From an uncultured Granulosicoccaceae bacterium (GTDB lineage Bacteria; Pseudomonadota; Gammaproteobacteria; Granulosicoccales; Granulosicoccaceae), in contig CALFBL010000255.1 in assembly GCA_937951695.1 (NCBI GenBank), forward strand, positions 1 through 16,753: a DNA stretch of 16,753 bases. Direction: 5' to 3'. The translations under genes and the position numbers were made by a program. Below are positions 7,630 through 14,396 of this stretch, one piece after another. Under the pieces are notes generated by a model. The model had not been told where the DNA came from. It did no database searches and saw only the letters and a list, made by a program, of their open reading frames with translations. Position 1 is the stretch's first letter; every line of letters starts with the position of its first letter.

Positions 7630-9509
7630 GAGCTCGACTCCGCAGGCAGGCGAAAGCCGTGCACGCACGATTCAAGCGAACTGGATAAATTCTCCAGCTG
7701 CTGCAAATCCTCCACCGCCTGTTTCAACGCATTAGCGCTGTCGTGGGTGATGTTGTTAATCACGCGCGTCGTCTCGGCAACCTCAACGACCCCATTTGCC
7801 TGAGCCTGTGTGCGGCTGGCGATCTCGGTCACCGCTTGTTCCAGCGCGTTCGCCGCTGTGGCGATTTCGTCCAGATGATGACGCGCATCCTCACTGGACT
7901 GCTCAGTCTGTTCCACTTGCAACACGGTGGCTTGCATCGCTTGCAGGCTTTCGGTGGCTTCATCCCGAATAACATCAGACAATTGATCAATATCGTTGGT
8001 GGAATCCCCCAGCAAGCTGGCCAAAGCGGATACGTCTGAGGCCAGCTCTGCGAAATTCTGCGCTGAATGGTTCAAGGTTTCGTCCCCTGAATCAGCACCG
8101 GCAAGCTCAGACACCGAGCTTTGCGAGGCGGCCTGAATGGTGCTGTTCAGAGCCAGCAGCTCAGTCCGGCCTGAAGCAGTTTTGATATCCGCCAATCGCG
8201 TCTCAATGCCTTGCGTGCTGTTGACTAAACGCTGTAGCGAACGCATGGCGCCGTTGGACTGTTTACGCATCAGTGTTAAGGCTTCGTTACTGCGCGCAAC
8301 CGCCTGAGCTGCGCTCTGGGTTCGAACCGCCATGTGCTGCGCGTATCTGGCAACCCGTTGGGTGGCCTCAGACAGCGAACTCACATCGTGTTGCATCTGC
8401 TCCAACCGATCGTGCGTACGCGAGACTTCGCGCGCTTGCACCGCCCCCTGCTTAGCCATGGAAAAGGTTCGCGAACGCGACTGCGCCACCGCTGAACGTA
8501 CCTGTTCACTGGAACGATTGATCTGTTTAACCAACCGCCGAAGTTCGTGAACGGCTTGATTAAACGCATCCGCTAGGGCACCGGTTAAATCCTCAGTAAC
8601 TCGGGCCTCATGCGTTAAGTCCCCTTCAGCCAATGGCTCCATTTCATCGAGCAGCTGCAAAATTGCAGCTTGGGTTCGACGCTCGGCTACATTGCGGTTT
8701 TGTTGCATCGCAGGCGCAGTCATCTGTGCCGCCTGGGACGCACCAGCCACAGCGTTGTACCCCTGCTTGGGGCGTTTTACGTGCCGCTCACGCAGGCGCG
8801 CTTGCAAGGCATAAAAGCCATACGCCAGACAGCCCAAGGGTAGCAAGAACGTAAGCCATGGCAATAGGCGCAGCGACCATGGAATATTCATTAAGATCGG
8901 GGCAACCCCGGCTGCGGTTATGCTCGAACTTTCCTCTTGAGCTCTGGTGTCGGGTGCAGCGAAAGTGGCTTCACTCTGCTTCAAACGCAAGTCGGCGTAG
9001 CGAGTGCGCAGCTCGGAGATCAGACCCACCGACGCACGGTCTGAAACCTCGCCCAGCCGAACCGCTTTCTCGAGATCAGCGATCGACTCCGACATCGGCT
9101 GCCAGAATGAATCATTACTGTTGGTCAGTTGATCTTGTCGCAAGGCCACGGCCAGCCCGGCCACACGACCGGCGTTCGATACCAGCGACGCAGCCAACTC
9201 AGTGCCTTGCTGCAACCGGGTGTGTAAGGTCAAGGCGGTTTCGCTGATGCGTCGCAACGCATCACTGTTGGGTGCGGCTAACTGATCAACCAGAACCAAT
9301 TGCTCGGGAGCATCCGATCGGTCAATCGCTGTTATTTCCGCCGACGCGCTGCGCGACTGTGTCACCGCTCGGTTGGCAGCGATCGTCATTACCCACAGCA
9401 GCACTGCCCCAATCAGGCACAACACCCAAACCAACAGCGCGCGTCGCGGCCAATTTTTAAGTTCGTCCGAGGCTTCGTTCCGCCAAAGACGCCGGGTAGC
9501 TCGACTCAT
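7626..9509 (-). CDS. pilJ: PilJ-like methyl-accepting chemoreceptor of the type IV pilus system
   Basis: An inner-membrane chemoreceptor of 627 residues. One membrane segment lies at about 23-45 (RALLVWVLCLIGAVLLWVM), followed by a periplasmic sensor of about 165 residues and a second membrane segment at about 211-236. The HAMP-like region (about 286-328) reads LLDEMEPLAEGDLTHEARV then TEDLTGALADAFNQAV, the form typical of PilJ. The C-terminal coiled-coil signalling domain keeps LLALNSTIQAAS at the hairpin tip (451-462), but the following GRGFAVVA element is replaced by an acidic insertion. The end (VHGFRLP) matches PilJ proteins. The periplasmic domain is shorter than the two-module sensor of P. 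aeruginosa. I chose ATG 9507-9509, which overlaps the pilI stop as ATGA; an upstream in-frame start at 9596 is inside pilI. No pilK follows; chpA overlaps its stop. Confidence 0.9.
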   Translation of the reverse strand: MSRATRRLWRNEASDELKNWPRRALLVWVLCLIGAVLLWVMTIAANRAVTQSRSASAEITAIDRSDAPEQLVLVDQLAAPNSDALRRISETALTLHTRLQQGTELAASLVSNAGRVAGLAVALRQDQLTNSNDSFWQPMSESIADLEKAVRLGEVSDRASVGLISELRTRYADLRLKQSEATFAAPDTRAQEESSSITAAGVAPILMNIPWSLRLLPWLTFLLPLGCLAYGFYALQARLRERHVKRPKQGYNAVAGASQAAQMTAPAMQQNRNVAERRTQAAILQLLDEMEPLAEGDLTHEARVTEDLTGALADAFNQAVHELRRLVKQINRSSEQVRSAVAQSRSRTFSMAKQGAVQAREVSRTHDRLEQMQHDVSSLSEATQRVARYAQHMAVRTQSAAQAVARSNEALTLMRKQSNGAMRSLQRLVNSTQGIETRLADIKTASGRTELLALNSTIQAASQSSVSELAGADSGDETLNHSAQNFAELASDVSALASLLGDSTNDIDQLSDVIRDEATESLQAMQATVLQVEQTEQSSEDARHHLDEIATAANALEQAVTEIASRTQAQANGVVEVAETTRVINNITHDSANALKQAVEDLQQLENLSSSLESCVHGFRLPAESSS

Positions 9510-9967
9510 GCGGGACGTGCCTCGATTATGGCAATAAAAGCAGGCGATTGCACCAGCAAGTTCATGTCCACCACTCGGAACGTCATGTCTTTCCACTCGA
9601 TCACTTGCGACAAGGCACCGGGCATTAGCGTATTCGAGGCACTCAGCGCTGACGGCACCAGTGGCCGATTCTGCGTCCCAAACAGCTCATCGACCCGCAA
9701 CCCGCAGGGTCCTAAATCCGGATGTAAATGCAGCACAGCACCGGTCGCCGGGCGCTGACCCAACCAGAGGCTGAGATCAGTTACCGGTAGCAGTTGGCCA
9801 TCTATCTGCGACACACCCAAAAACCAGGGCTGAGTGCCTGGCACCGCTTGCACTGAAACCTGTTTATGCACCCGATGCACCGAGGCAACATCCACCGCCC
9901 AATGCCACTTTCCCACCCGAAATAGAATGCAAGCCATCGTGCTGGCTACCGGTGAAGAGTCACTCAC
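9506..9967 (-). CDS. pilI: CheW-like adaptor of the Pil-Chp system
   Basis: A 153-residue single CheW domain that should couple the receptor PilJ to the kinase ChpA at the membrane. Features of the fold are FRVGKWHWAVDVASVHRV, the PWFLGVSQIDGQLLPVTDL core (usual CheW: G-hydrophobic-hydrophobic-N/D-x-R/D-G-x-hydrophobic-P-hydrophobic-x-D-L), and LRVDELFG near residue 93. Start is GTG 9965-9967, overlapping the pilH stop as GTGA; an alternative ATG ten codons later (MACILF) would keep the domain. It is shorter at the N terminus than P. aeruginosa PilI. The identification rests on position between pilH and pilJ plus the CheW motifs. Confidence 0.88.
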   Translation of the reverse strand: MSDSSPVASTMACILFRVGKWHWAVDVASVHRVHKQVSVQAVPGTQPWFLGVSQIDGQLLPVTDLSLWLGQRPATGAVLHLHPDLGPCGLRVDELFGTQNRPLVPSALSASNTLMPGALSQVIEWKDMTFRVVDMNLLVQSPAFIAIIEARPA

Positions 9968-10332
9968 GCAGCCACCAGAGCCGCTTGCACAGCTTCCACC
10001 AATACCGGTCTGGGTACCGGTTTGGTCAGATAATCGCTGGCCCCCTGGCGCAGCGCCCAGATGCGATCGGTTTCCTGCGATTTGGTGGACAACATGATGA
10101 TCGGGATGTGCTGCGTATGTTCGTTCTTACTCAACACTCGAGTCGCTTGAAAACCGTTCATGCCCGGCATGACGATATCCATCAATATCACATTCGGTTG
10201 TTCTTCCTGCGCCAGAGGTACACCCACTTCGGCGCTGTCGGCGTGCAATACCCGATGGCCGATGGCCTCCAGCGCGCGCTGATAGACGTGTGCGTCGGTC
10301 GGAGAATCTTCAATGATTAACACAAGGCTCAT
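9964..10332 (-). CDS. pilH: PilH-like single-domain response regulator
   Basis: A 122-residue stand-alone receiver domain with no output domain. In P. aeruginosa PilH opposes or tunes PilG output, linked to pilus retraction and to draining phosphate from the kinase. Acidic pocket Glu8/Asp9, phosphoacceptor Asp52 in LMDIVMPGMNGFQATR, Ser82 in MLSTK, and Lys104 in DYLTKP are all visible. The blocks MDIVMPG-NGFQATR and QETD---RQGA-DYLTKPV match PilH closely. ATG 10330-10332 overlaps the pilG stop as ATGA, and a GAAGAGG lies 13 bases upstream. Confidence 0.93.
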   Translation of the reverse strand: MSLVLIIEDSPTDAHVYQRALEAIGHRVLHADSAEVGVPLAQEEQPNVILMDIVMPGMNGFQATRVLSKNEHTQHIPIIMLSTKSQETDRIWALRQGASDYLTKPVPRPVLVEAVQAALVAA

Positions 10333-10838
10333 GATGGCGTGACGACCTCTTCGGATGGAACCCTCGACGCAACAGCGTTGGATTCCCGTGCGACCGGTGT
10401 CGCAGAGAATTCGGTTTCGGAGCCGGCTTGCGGTGTTGTATTCAGACAGCCCCGGATCGTGCTTATCAACTCGGTGTCAGAAAACGGCTTGGCCAAGTGC
10501 GCATCCGCACCCACTAACCGGCCTCGAGCCCGGTCGAATAAACCATCACGACTGGACACCAGCACGACGGGGATGGACCGATAATCGGGGTTGTGTTTGA
10601 TCAGCGCACAGGTCTGGTAGCCATCGAGTCGCGGCATGAGGATGTCGGCGACAATGACGTGCGGCCTGTGCTCAACCACATCGGCCAGAGCCGCGAAACC
10701 GTCGTTGGCGTTGATGACGGTAAAACCCGCGGCCTTTAGCTGCGAGGTCATGGCCCTGCGGGCAGATTTACTGTCATCAACCAGCAACACCCGAACCGTA
10801 TCGGTTGTTGCAGAGTGGGTGCGATTCGGTTCAGTCAT
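10329..10838 (-). CDS. pilG: PilG-like response regulator
   Basis: A receiver-domain protein of 169 residues from the chosen start. In P. aeruginosa PilG promotes pilus extension, directional twitching and CyaB-dependent cAMP production. The acidic pair Asp21/Asp22, phosphoacceptor Asp65 in ADILMPRLDGYQTCALIKHN, Ser95 and Lys117 in LAKPFS are present. DGYQTCALIK and RDGLFDRARGRLVGAD are signature blocks of PilG. About 36 residues follow the receiver domain, a tail rich in Ser, Ala, Glu and Thr that is longer than in P. aeruginosa PilG (135 residues). Two starts are possible: ATG 10836-10838 (MTEPNRT) with a poor GGCGAG upstream, or ATG 10863-10865 adding nine residues with no visible ribosome binding site. 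It is the first gene of the operon and diverges from gshB. Confidence 0.92.
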   Translation of the reverse strand: MTEPNRTHSATTDTVRVLLVDDSKSARRAMTSQLKAAGFTVINANDGFAALADVVEHRPHVIVADILMPRLDGYQTCALIKHNPDYRSIPVVLVSSRDGLFDRARGRLVGADAHLAKPFSDTELISTIRGCLNTTPQAGSETEFSATPVARESNAVASRVPSEEVVTPS

Positions 10839-10963
10839 GCGCGATTCTCGCCAATGGAACGACATAAAAAATTCAGGTCACGAAGGTTACCCGATTGCTT
10901 TGCTCTAAAAAAGGTGGTCGCGCGTGTAATACTGCAACAGTTTCTCACACGGCGTTTAAGAAC
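10839..10963. promoter_or_regulatory. Divergent intergenic region between pilG and gshB
   Basis: This 125-base gap must hold the promoters for the leftward pil-chp operon and probably the rightward gshB series, since the two gene sets face away from each other. I see no pair of hexamers with good spacing. TAATAC at 10927-10932 is the best -10-like element for the rightward genes, but it lacks a matching -35. A-rich runs are present at 10865-10871 and 10907-10912. The role is inferred from layout only. Confidence 0.4.
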
Positions 10964-11953
10964 ATGAGCTTGTCACTGGCAGTTGTGATGGATCCTATCG
11001 AATCCATCACGCCTTATAAAGACACCACATTGGCGATGCTGCTCGCCGCGCAAGCCCGCGGTTGGCGCTGTTTCGTCATGCACCCAAGGGATTTATTTGT
11101 CGCCAACGATGCCGTCCAGACACATCGCCGCGAAGTGCGCGTCTACGATGACAACGATCATTGGTTCGACATCCTGAAAGAAGATACCGTTCCACTGGCC
11201 CAGCACGACATGGTGCTGATGCGCAAAGACCCACCGTTCGATATGAATTTTATTTTCAGCACGTACCTGCTCGAACGCGCTGTCGAAGAAGGCACGTTTG
11301 TCAGTAATCGACCATCCTCGTTGCGAGACGTCAATGAAAAATTGTCCACCCTCATCTACCCCGAACTCACCCCCCCCACGCTGGTGACCTCCGACAGAGA
11401 GTTGCTGCGTGGTTTCATTGACGAGCATAAGGATGTCATTGTCAAACCTTTGGACGGTATGGGCGGCATGGGCATTTTCCGCCTGACCCCCACCGACCCC
11501 AACATCAGCATGGTGCTGGGAACCGCCACCCTCAGTGGCACGGTTCCCATCATGGCCCAACGCTACGTGCCAGAGATTGTGGACGGTGACAAGCGGATTC
11601 TGGTAGTTGCCGGGAAACCGGCGCCCTTCGCACTGGCGCGGATTCCTCTGGCCGGAGAAACCCGCGGTAATCTGGCGGCTGGCGGCCGTGGTGTGCCAGT
11701 GGCTCTGAGCGAGCGGGATCGGGAAATTGCCGAAACGGTAGCACCGATGCTGGTGGAAAAAGGCCTGGATTTTGTGGGTCTCGATGTGATTGGTCGCTAT
11801 TTGACCGAAATCAACGTCACCAGCCCGACCTGTGCCCGCGAAATCGACGCCCACATGCATTCGTTGGCCGATGCACCAAGCGCCGACGCCAACGGTTACC
11901 AACGCGGGATTGCCGATGAATATTTTGATGCACTGGAAGCTCATTTGGGCTGA
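10964..11953 (+). CDS. gshB: Glutathione synthetase
   Basis: GshB ligates gamma-glutamylcysteine and glycine with ATP to make glutathione in the cytoplasm. The 329-residue protein has the bacterial GshB N-terminal domain (VVMDPIESITPYKDTT at about 7-22; LMRKDPPFDM at 85-94) and an ATP-grasp fold. In the latter, VKPLDGMGGMGIF (160-172), RGNLAAGGRG (234-243) and the metal-binding EINVTSPT (282-289) are visible. Length is close to the usual 315-320 residues. The ATG at 10964 gives the expected start and has AAGA just upstream; the in-frame extension back to 10895 encodes nothing typical. It heads the rightward gene series, with tonB starting 48 bases beyond its stop. Confidence 0.97.
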   Translation: MSLSLAVVMDPIESITPYKDTTLAMLLAAQARGWRCFVMHPRDLFVANDAVQTHRREVRVYDDNDHWFDILKEDTVPLAQHDMVLMRKDPPFDMNFIFSTYLLERAVEEGTFVSNRPSSLRDVNEKLSTLIYPELTPPTLVTSDRELLRGFIDEHKDVIVKPLDGMGGMGIFRLTPTDPNISMVLGTATLSGTVPIMAQRYVPEIVDGDKRILVVAGKPAPFALARIPLAGETRGNLAAGGRGVPVALSERDREIAETVAPMLVEKGLDFVGLDVIGRYLTEINVTSPTCAREIDAHMHSLADAPSADANGYQRGIADEYFDALEAHLG

Positions 11954-12001
11954 GCGTTTTACCGCAGGCAAAGCGCCAAACCGTGACCTAAACTAACCGG
12001 T

Positions 12002-12883
12002 ATGAACAGTAACGCTGACAAAGCTCCGGGTCGACAACCGGACGTGTTGACCATCGCCCTATTCGGTGCGGTTGCTGTGCACGCGCTGATCATTCTCGGC
12101 ATCAGCTTCGAACCGTTCCTGAACGAGATGAAAACCCCGCGCTCGCTGGAGGTCATTTTGGTTCAGGGTCAAAACATTACAGAGCCTCCGGAAGAGGCGG
12201 ATTATTTGGCTCAATCCGCGCAGGACGGAGGCGGCGAAGCGGACGATAACGCCCGCCCATCGTCGCCCTTCACCAGCGAGAGCGATGTGGAATCAGACGG
12301 CATTGCGCCGATTCCTGTGCAAGCCAGTGCACCCGAGAAATCCGCGCCATCGGACGCCACCGTTATTACCTCCATTCTTGGCTCTAATCTGATCAATTCT
12401 GAGGAGCAGGAGACGGAGAACATTACCGAACAGCCCAAGATTGATAATGTGGTCATTGAGCAAAACTTGGACATCGCTCGCTTGAGCGCGCAAATTGAGC
12501 GTGATCAGGAAGAATTTGCCAAACGGCCGCGGAAGAAATTTCTCACCGCCCGAACTCATGAGTCGGTCTCGGCTGAGTATATGTATCGCTGGGTGGAGCG
12601 TGTTGAGCGAGTGGGAAATTTGAACTACCCCGAGGACATACGCAAAAGTCAGCTCACCGGCGCCTTGGTGATGACCGTGGGTATTTTGAAATCCGGTAGC
12701 ATTGAAAGTATCTTGATCGAAGAGAGCTCAGGACACTCGGTGCTGGACGCCTCGGCAAGACAGCTAGTATCGTTGGCGGGACCGTTCGAGCCACTAACCG
12801 GTAAACTGGGTGCAGAAACTGATATTTTGTATATCACTCGCACCTGGGAATTCCAGAGCGGAAATTCTGTCATCAGTTATTAA
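12002..12883 (+). CDS. tonB3: TonB-family protein in the tonB3 position
   Basis: A 293-residue inner-membrane-anchored periplasmic protein. One membrane segment (about 15-36) carries His27, matching the conserved histidine of the TonB anchor (the usual Ser four residues earlier is Ala). A long linker follows, then a TonB C-terminal domain (about 190-284) with YPEDIRKSQLTGALVMTVGI, a SGSIESILIEESSGHSVLDASA stretch split by a strand turn, and a terminal WEF. The linker is acidic and not rich in Pro-Lys repeats. No exbB or exbD is adjacent. In P. aeruginosa the gene between gshB and algH is tonB3 (PA0406), needed for normal twitching and pilus assembly; the same position here suggests a similar role. 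The symbol rests on synteny. It lies 14 bases before yqgE. Confidence 0.85.
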   Translation: MNSNADKAPGRQPDVLTIALFGAVAVHALIILGISFEPFLNEMKTPRSLEVILVQGQNITEPPEEADYLAQSAQDGGGEADDNARPSSPFTSESDVESDGIAPIPVQASAPEKSAPSDATVITSILGSNLINSEEQETENITEQPKIDNVVIEQNLDIARLSAQIERDQEEFAKRPRKKFLTARTHESVSAEYMYRWVERVERVGNLNYPEDIRKSQLTGALVMTVGILKSGSIESILIEESSGHSVLDASARQLVSLAGPFEPLTGKLGAETDILYITRTWEFQSGNSVISY

Positions 12884-12897
12884 TACCGACGCTCACC

Positions 12898-13449
12898 ATG
12901 AATCTGACCCACCACTTTCTGCTGTCGATGCCGCAGCTCACCGACGACGTGTTTGGGCGATCGGTCATCTACATGGTGGATCACAGCGCTGACGGTGCCT
13001 GGGGTCTGGTGATTAACAAACCCATCGGCTTGCAGCTGAGCGATGTGTTCGAACAACTGAACATTGCTAACGACAACGAAGCCCTAGGCAATGGAATCGT
13101 GCTGCAAGGCGGGCCGGTGGACCCCCAGCATGGCATCGTGCTTCACCCACCAGGACCTTTATTTGAAGGCACGCAGAATTACGCGGGCGGAATCTCACTG
13201 TCCAGCTCGAAAGATGCCCTCGAAGCCCTGGCCGCAGGCGAACAGCCCCAGGACTATCTGGTCGTGCTGGGCCATGCCGGCTGGGCCGCAGGACAACTCG
13301 AATCGGAAATTACCCAGAACGCCTGGTTGACCAGCCCGGCGACTCCCAGCATATTATTCGAGACTCAGCTAGAAGATCGCCGCGATGCCGTCGCACAAGA
13401 CCTGGGGATTGACATAAACGCCCTAGTTACCGAATCCGGGCATGCCTGA
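12898..13449 (+). CDS. yqgE: YqgE/AlgH family protein (UPF0301)
   Basis: A 183-residue cytoplasmic protein of the conserved YqgE/AlgH family, whose molecular function is not established; in Pseudomonas it was linked to alginate gene control. It opens with NLTHHFLLSMPQL, then DDVFGRSVIYMVDH, GAWGLVINKPIG (about 33-44), QGGPV (about 70-74), and YLVVLGHAGWAAGQLESEI (about 119-137), all hallmarks of the family, at the usual length. The ribosome binding site is poor. Its stop overlaps the ruvX start by 8 bases (ATGCCTGA), so the pair is probably translationally coupled, as in many gammaproteobacteria where yqgE and yqgF are adjacent. Confidence 0.96.
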   Translation: MNLTHHFLLSMPQLTDDVFGRSVIYMVDHSADGAWGLVINKPIGLQLSDVFEQLNIANDNEALGNGIVLQGGPVDPQHGIVLHPPGPLFEGTQNYAGGISLSSSKDALEALAAGEQPQDYLVVLGHAGWAAGQLESEITQNAWLTSPATPSILFETQLEDRRDAVAQDLGIDINALVTESGHA

Positions 13450-13906
13450 GCCCTCGCAAGACGCCGCTGATGATGGCGTCTTGGTCGATGGCGTTCTGAT
13501 CGGTATCGATTATGGCTTGAAGCGCATCGGCCTTGCCAAGGGCAGTACCCGTCTCGGCACCGCCGAGCCGCTGTGCGTTATGCGCAACACCAACGGCACG
13601 CCGGAATGGGCTACGCTTGATGGTGTGGTTGCCGACTGGCAACCGGCCGGGTTTGTCATCGGACTGCCACTGAGCGCCGAGGGTGAGGTGCAGGAGATCA
13701 CTCACGTCACACGCGGGTTCGCCAAACGCTGCAAAGCGCGCTACCAATTGCCCATTTTTTTGATGGATGAGCGTTACTCCTCAATTCAAGCAAGTGAGAC
13801 GCTGGCTCAACTTCGAAACACTGGGCAACGACGCAAGCGCACACGCCGTGAAGATGTCGATACACTGGCGGCAGCTCTGATTCTGGAACGCTGGTTTGCA
13901 CATTGA
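13442..13906 (+). CDS. ruvX: RuvX/YqgF, Holliday-junction resolvase-like RNase H-fold nuclease
   Basis: YqgF family proteins act in 16S rRNA 5' end processing and have Holliday-junction resolvase-like activity. The 154-residue protein shows the RNase H fold motifs: GIDYGLKRIGLA with Asp23, FVIGLPLSAEGE (about 71-82), LMDERYSS with Glu110, and DVDTLAAALILERW with Asp138/Asp140. The usual DERLTT is here DERYSS, a mild change. About 18 extra residues precede the first strand, but the ATG at 13442 is the one that overlaps the yqgE stop. Its end overlaps pyrR. Confidence 0.94.
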   Translation: MPEPSQDAADDGVLVDGVLIGIDYGLKRIGLAKGSTRLGTAEPLCVMRNTNGTPEWATLDGVVADWQPAGFVIGLPLSAEGEVQEITHVTRGFAKRCKARYQLPIFLMDERYSSIQASETLAQLRNTGQRRKRTRREDVDTLAAALILERWFAH

Positions 13907-14396
13907 CACTGATTCTGTCGAGCAGCTGCTCGATCGCATGCATCAACAATTGGTCCCGCTGTGTGAGGCCGATCATGATCTGATCATGATTGGCATCAAA
14001 ACCGGCGGCGTGCTAGTCGGTGCCACTCTGCATAAGAGACTGGGCATCACAGCTCCTCTCGGGGAGCTCAACATCTCGTTTTACCGCGATGATTTTAGTA
14101 CCGTCGGCTTGCATCCGGTGGTCGGCCCCTCCCAGCTCAGCACCTCTATCGATGGCAAACACATAGTGTTGGTGGACGATGTGCTCAGTACCGGACGCAC
14201 GGTGCGGGCAGCGATGAACGAGATATTCGACTTCGGCCGTCCCTCTCGCATCACACTGGCAGTTCTTATTCAGCGTGACGGACACGAACTGCCGATTCGA
14301 GCCGATGTCATTGGTGAATCGATGAACCTTGCCGATTCCGATCATGTGCAATTGTCGGCCAACCCCTGGTGCATTGAGATCGGAGCACGCACATGA
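13896..14396 (+). CDS. pyrR: PyrR, uracil phosphoribosyltransferase / pyrimidine operon regulator
   Basis: PyrR is a type I phosphoribosyltransferase that, in Gram-positive bacteria, also binds pyr mRNA to control attenuation, and can make UMP from uracil and PRPP. The PRPP loop is VLVDDVLSTGRT (about 91-102); IGIKTGGVLVG (32-42), SFYRDDFS (61-68) and a C-terminal LPIRADVIG (132-140) complete the family pattern. Length 166 is normal. The start appears to be TTG at 13896, with GGAA 7 bases upstream and 11 bases of overlap with ruvX; the next ATG (13938) would remove most of the first helix. It overlaps pyrB by 4 bases. The family is firm; the regulatory role here is uncertain. Confidence 0.92.
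   Translation: MHIDTDSVEQLLDRMHQQLVPLCEADHDLIMIGIKTGGVLVGATLHKRLGITAPLGELNISFYRDDFSTVGLHPVVGPSQLSTSIDGKHIVLVDDVLSTGRTVRAAMNEIFDFGRPSRITLAVLIQRDGHELPIRADVIGESMNLADSDHVQLSANPWCIEIGART

Noticed and set aside
7630..7668. Longer ChpA start at 7668
   Set aside because: It would add 13 residues in an overlap with pilJ; the GTG at 7629 has a GGAG at proper spacing and makes the same stop/start overlap seen at the other junctions.
11093..11971. Open frame of 292 codons on the minus strand, antisense to gshB
   Set aside because: It lies wholly opposite a clearly coding gshB, encodes low-complexity His/Gly/Gln-rich sequence without any domain pattern, and is the usual result of codon bias in a high-GC gene.
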